Shown here: piece after piece, positions 45,766-56,494 of the stretch
Layout of the letters: the number at the start of each line of letters is the position of its first letter
Numbering within the stretch: position 1 is the stretch's first letter
NCBI GenBank assembly: GCA_022925895.1
Contig: JAKSYS010000400.1
Location: forward strand, 1-56,494
Reading direction: 5' to 3'
Origin: Fragilaria crotonensis
Lineage: Eukaryota > Bacillariophyta > Fragilariophyceae > Fragilariales > Fragilariaceae
Length of the DNA: 56,494 nucleotides
The notes under the pieces: generated by a model
Seen by the model: the letters and a program-made list of their open reading frames with translations, nothing else
The model's database searches: none
Told to the model about the DNA's origin: nothing
Position numbers and translations under genes: made by a program

Positions 45766-47393
45766 ATGGTGAAACTGAATCCGCCTTCAATCATCAACGA
45801 AAACTTGTCAACATCGAAGGAGAACGATGAAGGACCTCCGTCATCGCCTCCAAACATCAACAGGACTATTGAATTCGCGCAAGACTTTCCTGCCCCATCG
45901 CGGCTGCCTCACCGAAGGATGATGCACATCAGGATCAAACTGAAAATTTGAAACACGACAAGGTTCGACGTCTGTGCCTGAAAAACCAACCTTGGAACTT
46001 GCCGAGTGTGACGAATTGTTGACAAGAAGAACTTCAATGTCAGCGGAGAATGGTGCAGCCGTTGCTGTGGAGAACACGTATTTTCATGATACTCCTGGAG
46101 CATTTTCAGTTTACTCGGGAAATGTTACAGCTGCGTCTCAATTGCCCGTTGAGAATTCATTTACGAGGTACTCGAATGACGACGATGCGGAAATTGGAGA
46201 AACCAGAACCAACATTCTCAATCAAAGCCGCCTTTTCGTTCTGGAAGCCGAAGCTGTGAACGACAGTGGCATTATAGCAACTGCGGTTCCTACCAAACAA
46301 TGGCACAAGCGAAGGTGCTTCTGGGTAGGCGCTGGTTTTGTTGTTGTTGTGCTGGTGATCGTCATCATTGTAGTATTGGTCCGACCAGCAGCCAGTACTT
46401 CTCCTTCACCCCCTAGTGTCACCCCGCAAGCATCGGCACCAACATCTGTTCCACAACCAGAGTCAAACTTGACATCTGAGCAGATTGCCTGTAACTTTAT
46501 TGAACGCCCTTCCTTGACTGAGTGTCGAGCGACAGATAGTATATCAAAAACTACGGGATCGAAAATCCCTAGTGAGATTGGTCTGCTGACTGCTGACGCA
46601 GCTCGTGAATCTGGATATGTACTTTAATAAACTGACTGGAACCATCCCCTCAACCATTGGAAAGCTAACGCAACTCACGTGGCTGTCCTTTTACGAGAAT
46701 GATTTGGTTGGCAGCATTCCTCCATCGATTGGAGACTTGACGAAACTCAAAGCCTTGGGCTTCGTCTGAAATTCATTTACAGGAACGATTCCGTCGTCGT
46801 TTGGAAACTTGACTGAAATTGATTACTTGGACTTTGCAAACAATGGATTGACAGGAACCGTCCCCTCTTCTTTTGGCAACTTGAAAAAACTCACGGCACT
46901 GAGCTTTCATGAGAATGACTTGACAGGCACCATCCCTCTTTCTGTTGCACAGTTGACGCAGCTCCTTCATTTTGACATCTCATCCAATCGATTCAACGGC
47001 CAAATCCCTTCATCCATCGGGACCCTGACGCAAATTACGTCTTTGAGTTTGTACTTCAATGAATTCACGGGCGACATCCCCTCATCCATTGCAAATATGA
47101 CGCTACTTGTGTCTTTGGATTTCTCACACAACAGATTCATCGGCACCATCCCGCCATCTTTTGAACGCTTGAGTCTCCTCACCTATTTGACCTTCTCAGA
47201 TAATAAAATGACTGGAAGCATTCCATCCTCTCTCGCAAGCTTAACAAACCTGACAGGTCTCTTGTTTGACCAGAACGCATTCACTGGGAGTATTGCATCA
47301 TCCATGTGCTCCATTCTATCAGGGATCAAGATTGACTGCGGTGATGTACAATGCAGTTGCTGCGTCGATGGCGTTACCAATACGGCATGCTAG
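45766..47393 (+). CDS. Leucine-rich-repeat membrane protein, disrupted
   Basis: The first ATG at 45766 starts an acidic Ser/Pro-rich cytoplasmic region of about 150 residues. A single membrane segment follows ('GAGFVVVVLVIVIIVVLV', about 46340), then a Ser/Pro/Thr linker and a cap with 'SEQIACNFIERPSLTECRA'. From about 46560 to 47330 there are about ten 24-residue LRR units of the form LxxLxxLxFxxNxLTGxIPSSIG. It ends with cysteines ('SCCVDGVTNTAC'-like). This is the plant-type LRR consensus in a type II layout common in diatoms, presumably a surface receptor or adhesin-like protein without a kinase. Frame breaks lie near 45900-45965 (two) and 46600, and an in-frame TGA at about 46768 sits where a sense codon such as GGA is expected. 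Confidence 0.7.
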
Positions 47394-48183
47394 ACCGTGA
47401 CGACAAGATTGTAATCACCACCTGCTTAATTCCCACATTTTATTTGTGCTCCTGACGTTGCTGTGCGTCTGAGGTACCGACAGACACGAAAGGTGTCGTT
47501 GGTCTTCGATAATACTTCAGTACTCCGTAGGACATAGGGGCTCCGGGCATTGTTCTCCATTTTCATTGACGAATGCGAAGTTTTGATGACATTGAGTGGC
47601 GATGTCGCAGTGCAAACTGACCGACCATTCCTGACGCCGATTGGTGTAACTTCATTCAGCTCAGATGCCAACATCCTTTGTGGGACTGGACCAAAAATGG
47701 GATTACGATTTACAGTAGACTCTCTAGTCGTTCCGACATCAGGCCTATAACTTAGACGAATAAGTTCCATATGCATTGTTGTGAAGGAATCCGAAGTTCG
47801 AGAGGCTCTGCTCCTATGCAGCAGATAAAGCCATCTAAACTAAAAAACCTGCTTTGCCAAGGTTTCCAAGGGTGGAAGTCATGAGATGCCATGGCAAACC
47901 TATTGCAGCAGGTTCCTTTCTTGTTATTCCTGTAGAATACGCCCTGCTACCGGTAGTACTTCCAGGTTTGATGTCATTGTCGTTGGTCGAAGCACGGTAC
48001 TGGTACTACCAGGCAATACAGTACCAGTACTCAGGTATTCGTACCGGTATGTGGTATGTACTTCCCAACATCCCTTTATCATCAAGCGCCTTGATGCGCA
48101 ATGCACAAAAAATGGAAACGTTGGTTGTGTCGTCCATCTGATTCAACTTAAAGTACCTCGGCATTTCGTCTTGGATTCGTACC
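47394..48183. other. Intergenic
   Basis: 790 bp without a convincing gene. GTAC-centred palindromes are dense near 47995-48060. Confidence 0.4.
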
Positions 48184-48750
48184 ATGCCTCCTGCAGCGGA
48201 TGAAAATGATGGCTACATCAAGACTGCAACGAACAATTATGTGTCTCGAAGCGCGGTTGTAGAAAATCCAGGCAAGGTGGAGCTCCGAGGCAAATCCGTG
48301 TTGCAGCCCGGAAGCACGGTACGGGGCGATCTGGCAGCGATTCGAATGGGACGCTATTGTTTCATTGGATCACAAACAGAGCTGTCCCCTGCGCCACTCG
48401 GGGATGCTCATGTTCCCATGATTTTGCGTGGAAATGTATACATTGGAGAGCATTGCAAAATTGAAGCGTCGGCCATTGGCACGAATGTTTACATTGGAGC
48501 CCGTTCCAAGATTGGCCCGCGTTGTATCGTCAAGGACAACTGTTACATAGAAGAAGATACGGTATTGGGTGGTGACACAGTCATTCCTCCCTTCTCGCGT
48601 GTGAGAGGAAACCCTGGGAAGGTAGTCGACGAATTGGAGCCATCTGCTTCATTGGAGCTTCAAGAATTGGCGCATGCGTGCTATCAAGGCTTTGTTTCAA
48701 GCATCCCACGACATGATGATGATGGCGATGCCGGTCTGTGGCAGTCCTGA
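48184..48750 (+). CDS. DCTN5: Dynactin subunit 5 (p25)
   Basis: An intact 188-codon frame begins at ATG (accATGCC). 'GYIKTATNNYVSRSAVV' at the N-terminus and 'GSTVRGDLAAIRMGRYCFIG' match p25. The repeated turns ('GNVYIGEHCKIEASAIGTNV', 'KIGPRCIVKDNCYIEEDTVL', 'TVIPPFSRVRGNPG') form a left-handed beta-helix of hexapeptide repeats. Length is as in animal p25 (about 182). p25 sits at the pointed end of the dynactin filament, which couples dynein to cargo such as endosomes. A bacterial-type gamma-carbonic anhydrase is excluded because the metal-binding His residues are absent. No frame break. Confidence 0.85.
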   Translation: MPPAADENDGYIKTATNNYVSRSAVVENPGKVELRGKSVLQPGSTVRGDLAAIRMGRYCFIGSQTELSPAPLGDAHVPMILRGNVYIGEHCKIEASAIGTNVYIGARSKIGPRCIVKDNCYIEEDTVLGGDTVIPPFSRVRGNPGKVVDELEPSASLELQELAHACYQGFVSSIPRHDDDGDAGLWQS

Positions 48751-48960
48751 ATACCATCACTTGATTCTCTCACAGCAACGCCTTGCCCACGGAACATGGA
48801 TGACATGGTAGTACTAGATCTGAAGCTGACAGCGTCGGTACCCGATCACCATATGCGTACTTAGTACCTAGAGACGATGTTGTCTATAACCAAGTAGACT
48901 CACATTCGTGTACTTATTATTAAGATGTATCTCCTTTCTGTCCACCTCAGACTTCTGCAA

Positions 48961-50327
48961 CTAATTATTAAACGTTGGTCCAAACCCGTATTCGATTGGA
49001 ACGGCAACTTCATTGGTAAGCGATTCACCCACGAGGCGGAAGAAGTTGCCAGTGTTTCCCTGAGGAGTGATGTAGATCTTTGTTTCACCAGGAGGAATTT
49101 TGCCAACGGGAAGTGTGCGGGGGTTGTGAGCCCCCCGGGTGTCCTCCGGGTTGACGGGGACCAACATCATTGGCGCACCATTCTCACCGATGGAGACTGT
49201 CGCCTCTGGATAGTAGCCTTCGACGGTCGACAAGAAGCTAAGATAGAGAGTACGTTCGTCGTCAAAAGGATTATTGACGATAAGCCATCCAGGGGCGGTC
49301 ACTTCGAGCGCAAACTTGCCCTTTGTCAGGTCGAACGAGCGCATCACAAGGGTGGGACTGTGTTCCGCATTGTAGCCTCCGTCAGTGTACCACATGTGGC
49401 AGGAGTCACCACGTCCCCAGCTTCCAGCTCCTACTGAATCCACAAGCTCAACAACGGAAGTACGCTCCATAGCCAGCTTCCTCTTGATCGTCGATGTCGT
49501 CATGTTTGCCAAGAAAGCATGGCCCATAGAAGACAACTGAGCTTGCTGATGGTTGAAAAAGTGAAGGTAGAAGGCAAGCGTCTCCTTGTCAGTGTCCTTC
49601 TTGGGGATTCTGATGTTGTATCCATCTACCGATTTACGCGCCTCGTTGATAATGATATCCGCTTCAGGGTGGTCAGGGAAAAACCAATCACCATCATCGT
49701 CTTCAAGAGCCCGGATAATGAAGTTAATCTGCTCATCTGGCAAGAACTTTGGAATTTCTCCATTCCTCAAACGTCATATCTCCATCACTCCCTCTACGGC
49801 GAGCATGAATGGGAGACCAGATCTTGACGAAAAAGATCATGGCGTTGGGGTACCTTTCACGAAGACGAAGAGCCAATTGCGGAAGTCCTTGGCGAGCCTT
49901 CAACCAGTACTCCAAGAAGATGACATCATAAACATCATCATCTCCAACGATAGTTTGAGTGCATACAGATGGGTAGTTAGGACCGGCGGAAAACATGGCG
50001 TAGTTGTCAACTTCATTGCTCAAAAGGTAAGGCAACGCATCAAACCTGTTTTCCAATCCAGCACCCCACATGTTCGACGAGCCAAAGGCAGCAACTCTAA
50101 ATGTGCCGCGTCCCTTGACGAGCGCACGAGAATTCTGATCCATGAATTCTCTCTGTGCTCTGCGATCGGATTCCAACGTGCGCGTTTGCGCCGAGTGCAG
50201 AGGCATATCCACAACCGACAAGAGAACAGAAAACGCCATGAGGGGCCACCCCCATGAGAAACGATTTCATTGTGGACGACATGTACGCGCAAGGCTCTTC
50301 CGCCTGATTCGTTTGAACAAGCTTCAT
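48961..50327 (-). CDS. SGNH-hydrolase-like type II membrane protein
   Basis: The start chosen is the ATG at 50327-50325 (MKLVQTNQAEEPC); the frame reaches further upstream only without an ATG. One hydrophobic anchor lies at about 50270-50210, read across an indel in the G5/C5 run at 50250-50254. 'RVAAFGSSNMWGAGLENRF' resembles SGNH block I with its nucleophile Ser, and 'YDVIFLEYWL' resembles the following strand. The C-terminal half has 'GDSCHMWYTDGGYNAEH' and beta-rich sequence ('FALEVTAPGWLIVNNPF'), perhaps a galactose-binding-like fold. A second one-base break lies near 49760. The family may act on cell-surface glycans or esters, but the catalytic Asp-His pair was not located with confidence. 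Confidence 0.5.
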
Positions 50328-52593
50328 GCTTGACGATGGATCAAAGGTTGGTGTCCTTGTTACTCGTTTATCAGGGATTTTGAAGCCTGTCAGGTCAGGC
50401 GGAGGAAGCGACAAGCCACTTTAGTGGGGGCATTTCAGTCATTTATGCGTGACTTCATGGAATGAGCATAATGCCTGGTATTTGTCTGCTTTGTGCCAAT
50501 GTCTGCTTCGTATTCAACCCACTGATACACTCTGGATAGGTACACGTACTTTGAGTCTTCGAGTCTTCGAGACAATAGAGTCATCCGTGCATTCGGGTTC
50601 GCAAGAGTGTTTGTTTCTGGATGTCTCCCCTTGAGTACAATTGCACGTAGCAGCTACTAGTCAATCCAAAACAACAACTCCTGAGACATGTTTACATTAT
50701 AAAAAGCTGGCATTCGAGCAAAACGTCAGGTCATTCAATTGGACTCTTGAAAATGCCTGTTCGATTAGTCATTCGAGTACAATACTCAGAGAGCAAGAAT
50801 TTACTGGTTCACATACTTTTATCATTCTTCCTTAGTATTTATTCTACTGGTAGTTTGAAGTTTGAACTTCGACCTTTGCACCACGGCAAGGGAACTAATC
50901 CAGATTCCATCCAACGCTGTATCAATACAGTCACACCCAAAGACTTCTCTTTTGCCCTCTTATCAAACTGGAAGATACATTGTACTGGAGTATTTGGTAG
51001 GGGTTGCTGTAGGCTTTTTTGTAGTCCCGTTGAGGTGCTGGAAGAAGTTACGGAAGCAGCCTAAGATTTACCATAATTTTGGTGCAGTCTAAGAGCACAT
51101 GATTTGATTGCACATACTTTGTGCCTGCCAACAAAGCAAAGGGCGCTGCACCACAAGTTTGAAGATGACTTATCATCAAAAGTAGGGAGACCATCAGAAA
51201 CAAGTACCATTGGAGATGCTATCAAGCAGGTGTTTTCATTCAATGATATCATTGTCTGAAATCAAATGTGTACTGTTACTTGTTTTGCAGGCAACTATTG
51301 ACAGCATGATCAAACTCAAACTGGCAATTTGGGCATGTCAACTTCACAAAAGTGTTTCTTTTTCACAACTGCTGCATCACTTTGTAAAGAAGCAGCAGAA
51401 TGAGCTGCAGAAGGGATTTACTACCGTATTCCTTGGTATTTTGTACCCCCCCCCAAAATGTACATCAAAAATGTCCGAAGGGTACAGATCACCATGAAAA
51501 ATGAACAATGCACAATCCAGTGAAAAACTATAAAGTGAAGATTTCAGCTCAACTGTAAAGACAACTAGTAGGTCAAATCTAGACCAATCAGTACAATAGT
51601 AGTTCAGGCAGCTTCTAAGTTAGATTTACCGTTTCTTCTTGCAAGAAAGGAGCTCCATCAGAGATCCCCAAATTGCTCCTTAACATTTTTGCAATGTATT
51701 CTGAACTTTGCCTGGTCAGAAGCACTAGCAGCAAGCTTCATGAAAGGGATTAGGCCCTTGATCTCTCTCGCCCTCACCCCATCAATGAGATCATAAAAGG
51801 AATTGCAACAGGTCAACGAGTCCTCAAAAAGGTTCAAAAATCAATGATTGCTGTATTTTCTGAGTCGGAACATTGGAGCATCTGCCGTGGAAGGAGTGTC
51901 AGGAATGCAGCACATGTAGCCTCATGTGCTCAGGAACAGAACTTTGACCTTGATGCAGAGAAAAAGTGGTGTAAGAATGGAGTCAACAAGAAGCTGATTG
52001 GCATTCAAAATTGTCAACCAGTGCTCATATTGCTATGCTAAAGTACCATCAGAAAAAAGCTTGATGACATTATCCTTGCTATTTGTCCTTTCTGACTCTC
52101 AGGGCAGAGACATCATGATTCGAAGAAAGCAGTGCCAGTTCTTATTTCTGTGGTTTCAATTTGGTTTTTCTTGATCAAGAGTGCTGAACCACAGCACAAA
52201 CATACTTCTGACCATCCATGGTCCTAGTTGGGTTCTCGTAACAACAGTGATTGCACTTTTGGATCTATGAACTGCTTCTCTGCATAAATTTTCCCCAACC
52301 GGTTTTTACCTCCTCCTGCTGCAAATTGGATTGCCGGTGCTGTGAATCATGACCTTGGAGAAGATCCTACTATTTCTTTTCCTCCCAAAGAAGAATAACA
52401 CAGTCATTCCAACAAACCGAGACTAACCCCTTAAGCAAGCTATTGCTCTGGAGTCCTGATATTGAGGAGTATCCATCTGGCTTGATTGTGGAGGAAGCCT
52501 TTCCATCTAGAGACCTTATACTTGACGCCATTCGGAAGACAAAGCAACCGAGCATTTGATGTTTCCATCCGTCTTTGTTTTGTTGAAGAATGA
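50328..52593. other. Gene-poor region, repeat-derived
   Basis: 2.3 kb with stops in all frames. The minus strand at about 52370-52590 may continue the retroelement fossil downstream of 52594. Nothing else was recognised; a C9 run lies at 51447-51455. Confidence 0.4.
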
Positions 52594-53217
52594 CTAATTG
52601 TAAGTTTGTGGATAAGGCCCTGAGTTGACAGGAAGTAAGGTGTTGCCTGTGTGCCAAGATTCAAAACCGTCAACCAGCAGCCTGGGTAAATGTCGGTATG
52701 TTCTCATCATAAGACAGTAGTATTTATTTCCTATCAGGATGCAATCCTTGCACCGCACCATTCGTGCTGAGGGATGGTGGCATCTCATGATTTGGTTGCG
52801 GTCTTCATAGATACAGTCACAAAGTGGAAAGGATCTCTTGCCTCCATTGAAGCAATTCAGCCTGCTGCCTGTTGTGGGAGGGCATGTAATGAACAAACTG
52901 TATTTAATGGCTCCGCCTCTTTGTCATTCTCTTACAACTTGGTTCCACGAACTTTCCAATCGATAGCATCAAAGACTGGGGAGGTCCAGTCACTTTGTGC
53001 TCAAAGGCAGTCTTTCATGGGGAGTCCTTATGCTTCCATTTCAATTGCTTCAGCATATTTCAATGTGACTGCTGCTGTTCCATCACAAAAGTCAAGATGT
53101 GCCGTGATGATATTTGGTGTCATCGTAACAAACGGAGAGCGGGATGAGAAGGTCTCGTGGTATTCATTTGCAAGAGTATCCGCGTCCATGTTCAGTTATG
53201 CCAGTAAATGGCTGTAG
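52594..53217 (-). mobile_element. Retroelement-like coding fossil
   Basis: On the minus strand several frames interrupted by stops read 'MDADTLANEYHETFSSR', 'MTPNIITAHLDFCDGT', 'SDWTSPVFDAIDWKVRGT', then 'CDCIYEDRNQIMRCHHP'. This order is what I recall from abundant reverse-transcriptase-type elements of diatoms, where an RNase-H-like region is followed by a Cys/His cluster and 'EDRDHILRC'. In-frame stops and shifts show a dead copy. Family and boundaries are uncertain. Confidence 0.4.
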
Positions 53218-54996
53218 GCTTTCATATGCGTTTCCTCAATCTTGTCGGCCCATGGCATACTGTAACCGCAGGCTTGGGAACTCTTGTAAACACCGTTGAA
53301 TCTCTATCAAGATATCTGAATCTGGCATCATCACATCTTACACCACCTGAATGAAATTCAAGTCCATTGGTACCTTGTGGTTGTTGTCCAAGAATGACGA
53401 TGTCTTGCCGACTAGAGTATCAAGTAAACTTTGGCTATCAGTTGCCACTTTTCCTTTCCATCTTTCATGCATTTGACTGAATTAAGAAGCGGAGAGCTAT
53501 AAACATTCCTGTTGGTTCTGCAAAATAGGAATGGTGGGTTCTTCCTCAAACTGGACCCATTCCCTGCTATGCTACTTGTTCACCTTCCTTGTCATCATCC
53601 ACACGTACCCGACGGATGTCACCGTGGGCATTGATAGCTATAATGTACACTGGCACTGCGATCTGGGGATCAACATGAATACGGTTTTACGGAACGCCAT
53701 TTTATCTAATGCTGATGCGACCACTAGATCTTGGTGCTCAATTTCAAGCATTCAAATAAGAATAAGTCTGAGAGGACCTCCTGTGAAGCTTTATTGGAGG
53801 AACGCCTGGCCGGCTCTTGATTCGTCCTAAGCCTTACACTGACCTGGCTGGTGACATCTGTTTGGCATTTGGTAATGAAGGGCAAAAATCACCAGAACCT
53901 TGAATGGTTTATTCTTTTGGACCAACCCACTTTCAGAAAATTTGCTTGTTGCAATTAACTACTTTATAATATGGTCACCAATTCATCTCAGAAGGAAACT
54001 GACCTCAAAGTGGAAGTAATACACCAATGTACTTCCTTTAGTCGCATCATTGCTAGAAGAGGATATGCCATACAGCTGATGCTACAGATCCTATACCAAT
54101 CATATATAAACTTTGACAGGAGATGTTGTACTCGGAGCAGAGTTTTGTTTTGCAGGAAAATGCCAATCGGACCGGAACTCAGCAATGCATATGGAATTGC
54201 TACATCATGTCCTCCTTCATTCGAGTAAGTATTGCATTTGCTTTGAAAGCAAGCTTTGCTGCCAGATTTTATCATGTATGCGATTTGATTTAACCAGCAT
54301 AACTTCAGGCACCAATAACTCAAGAATGCTGCATCATAGTGAACGATGTGATGCAACAAATCACCACCAATCAAGTTTGGTGTGCATTGTTATTGAAAGA
54401 GCACCTGTTTCAGGCCACTGATCACGCAAAGTGGTCAGCCGTACAAGCCATCTGGGACTATTGACTGCTGGGTCAAACAGCATGTATCCTCAAGCAAAAC
54501 GTGTTCTCACCCATTCTGCAGGTGGGGTGACGCTAATATTGTGAGTTTGTGACTATGGTACGTAGTAGTCTACATCGTCTCCGATTGTGAGTTTGTGAAC
54601 AACGGTATCGAGCAGTCGTGCATTTCTTGAGAGAATCTACTGCTTAATGTTGACGCTACGGCTTCTGAACACTGTCTGCATCTGACTGAAACCAAGATGC
54701 AAAGCACAAGAAAGACGACACTCTGAATTCCTCCGGAAACGGTTTGACTTGCGCTTAGAGTTCGCGTGGAAATAAATCTTGCATGCAAGGACCCGATGTC
54801 GGTGCCAAGAAATCTTTCGCGCTTAGAAATTCAACTGAATCAGTACTCATTCGACTGTGGCCTTCTTCTTGATGGAGTGCTACCTGTCCGATCGTCCTTG
54901 TTGCATTTGTCACGACGTAAGCTGGTTGGTGATAAGAATCTGTACCCTTGAGTACAAACGAGAAGCATAATTAAGTATTCGCCGTGCCACTTCCAC
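53218..54996. other. Gene-poor region
   Basis: 1.8 kb without a supportable gene or RNA. Short ORFs such as 53531-53830 (+) show no conserved features. Confidence 0.4.
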
Positions 54997-56494
54997 TTAA
55001 ATGCATACTCTGTCATCTGTGTCAGGTTCGTCCACCTCCCTTCCGGTCATCAATACCCTCTGCCATACTTGCTTTCTTGACAGCGCCCCGAATCGCCATT
55101 TTGGAAAGGCAACATCCCATTCTATATCAGAAACATCCGATTCCGGGCTGGCCAACGATTCATCATCGCTTGGCACGGCCCTGAGAATTATCGCGTCCCC
55201 TCTCGTAGGTGCGATGCACTGTCGCAAGATACATTTCCCGATATTTGCATTGCATTGACCGCACTTGCCACAATCGTTCACTCGAGTGCACGCTAAGCAT
55301 TGTTGGCATGAGAACCACTTCCAGGGACGACGAGCACGGGCCCTGTTCTCTTGCTCAGTGTCATTCTTCGTCCATGCTCTTTTCTTCTTGGGAACACGGT
55401 TGGTACTGGCAGCTGGTTGTGCCGAGGCGGTTTTCTTCGGTCTACCGCGTTTCCTCGCCGGTATTATCTGCTTACCAGCAGTAGAAGGCGTCACGTCGGA
55501 ACCCATCACCGGTTGTTCTGCATTTCCGTACGTCATCGACCCTACAGGGGCGGCTATTGGTTGCGGGTTCGCGTTCCCTTCTTCAAAGGTACATCGGGCC
55601 TTATCAATGGTGGTTGTACCGAGGCGGTTTTCTTCGGTCTACCGCGTTTCCTCGCCGGTATTATCTGCTTACCAGCAGTAGAAGGCGTCACGTCGGAACC
55701 CATCACCGGTTGTTCTGTGTTTCCGTACGTCGTCGACCCTACAGGGGCGGCTATTGGTTGCGGGTTTGCGTTACCTTCTTCACGAGGTACATTGGGCGAT
55801 ATCAATGGTGGTTGTACCGAGGCGTTTTTCTTTGGTCTACCCCGTTTTCTGCTCGGTATCTGCTTACCGGCAGTAGAAGGCGTCACGTCGTAACCCCTCA
55901 CCGGTTGTTCTGCATTTCCGTACGCCGTCGACCCTCCATGGGCGGCTATTGGATGCGGGTTTGCGTTACCTTCTTCACGAGGCACATTGGGCGATATCAA
56001 TGGTGGTTGTACCAAGGCGTTTTTCTTTGGTCGACCGCGTTTCCTCGCCGGTAATGTCTGCTCACCAGCAGTAGAAGGCGTCACGTCGGAATCCAACACC
56101 GGTTGTTCTGTATTTCCGTACGTCGTCGACCCTCCATAGGCGGCTATTTGTTGCGGGTCTGCGCTACCTTCTTCACGAGGTTCGTCGGGCGACATTAATG
56201 GTGGTTGTAGCGCGGCGTTTTTCTTCGGTCTACCGCGTTTCCTCGTCGGTATCATCTGCTGACCAGCAGTAGAAGGCGTCACGTCGGAACCCATCACTGG
56301 TTGTTCTGTACTTCCCGTCGGCGTCGACCCTCCCAGGGCGGCAATTGGTTGCGGGTTTGACTTCCCTTCTTCAAAAGGTTCATCGAACGGCATCAGTGGT
56401 GGTTGTACTGATGCGTTTTTCTTCGGTCTTCCTCTTTTCTTCTTGAAAGGCGGGTGGGGATCGATAGACAACCGATCGGAGGAGTCCGTCCTAG
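54997..56494 (-). CDS. AT-hook repeat and CXXC zinc-finger protein (5' partial)
   Basis: The frame is open to the right window edge, so the N-terminus is missing. Six AT-hooks (KKRGRPKK or RKRGRPKK) are spaced by about 66 residues of near-identical linker ('NASVQPPLI', 'EEGNANPQPIAA', 'DVTPSTAGKQ'). The C-terminal part has 'KKKRAWTKND' and a zinc cluster 'CQQCLACTRVNDCGKCGQC' followed by 'GKCILRQC', which fits the CXXC finger pattern C-x2-C-x2-C-x5-C-x2-C-x2-C ... C-x4-C. The tail is acidic and ends in TAA at 54997. CXXC fingers bind unmethylated CpG and AT-hooks bind the minor groove of AT-rich DNA, so this is a chromatin protein. A one-base deletion near 55580 splits the frame between the first and second repeats from the 3' side. 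Confidence 0.8.
55431..56450. repeat. 198-bp tandem repeat encoding AT-hook modules
   Basis: The anchor ttttctt(c/t)gg recurs at 55431, 55628, 55826, 56021, 56219 and 56417, giving spacings of 197, 198, 195, 198 and 198 bp. The 195-bp unit is an in-frame loss of one codon; the 197-bp unit is a frameshift. Nucleotide identity between units is high, which implies recent expansion or ongoing homogenisation. Confidence 0.9.

Noticed and set aside
52774-53217. 147-codon plus-strand open frame
   Set aside because: The minus strand of the same interval shows retroelement-like motifs; the plus translation has no recognisable feature.
55265-56054. Long plus-strand frames across the AT-hook region
   Set aside because: They arise because the 198-bp repeat is open in several frames; the minus strand alone encodes AT-hooks and the CXXC finger.

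Overview
The window is nuclear DNA of a eukaryotic alga, most likely a pennate diatom. The inference rests on short GT-AG introns (about 64-165 bp), a mix of dense gene blocks and repeat-rich gene deserts, no bacterial operon structure, and families I associate with diatoms and other stramenopiles: IPSS/LTG-type LRR membrane proteins, a DDE-like transposase family, a UBE2D-type E2 with an HCN motif, and a DnaJ protein carrying small beta-barrel repeats. No database search was possible, so the species assignment is inference.

Layout: 1-1519 (-) ankyrin-repeat protein, cut by the window edge; 2022-10367 (+) a very long CENP-E-like kinesin, badly frameshifted, ending in a CaaX box; 10.4-18.8 kb gene desert; 18.8-21.8 kb (-) DDE-type transposase-like gene; 22.2-23.8 kb GC-rich coding-like island of unknown nature; 24.5-27.5 kb small lineage-specific genes, one with repeated YW motifs; 27.5-29.1 kb (-) SET protein; 29.8-30.5 kb (-) longin R-SNARE; 31.6-36.9 kb repeat complex (hAT transposase fossil, an inverted repeat with about 815-bp arms built from about 177-bp units, and two half-copies of a TACCCACCCA-rich element); 37.2-39.5 kb DnaJ protein and ubiquitin E2; 40.6-43.6 kb protein kinase with large insertions; 44.1-47.4 kb a small membrane protein, a paired-motif protein and an LRR membrane protein; 48.2-50.3 kb dynactin p25 and an SGNH-like membrane protein; 50.3-55.0 kb second desert with a retroelement fossil; 55.0 kb to the end (-) a CXXC zinc-finger protein with six tandem AT-hook repeats.

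The genes are unrelated housekeeping and signalling functions (chromosome and cargo transport, vesicle fusion, ubiquitination, chaperone, chromatin). They do not form an obvious pathway.

The main caution is single-base indels. The kinesin has roughly twenty reading-frame breaks but no clear substitution-type stops, while several neighbouring genes have none. The two arms of the large inverted repeat differ mainly in homopolymer length. This points to uneven consensus quality, with pseudogenisation as the alternative for some loci. Several CDS entries are therefore given as spans containing frame breaks.
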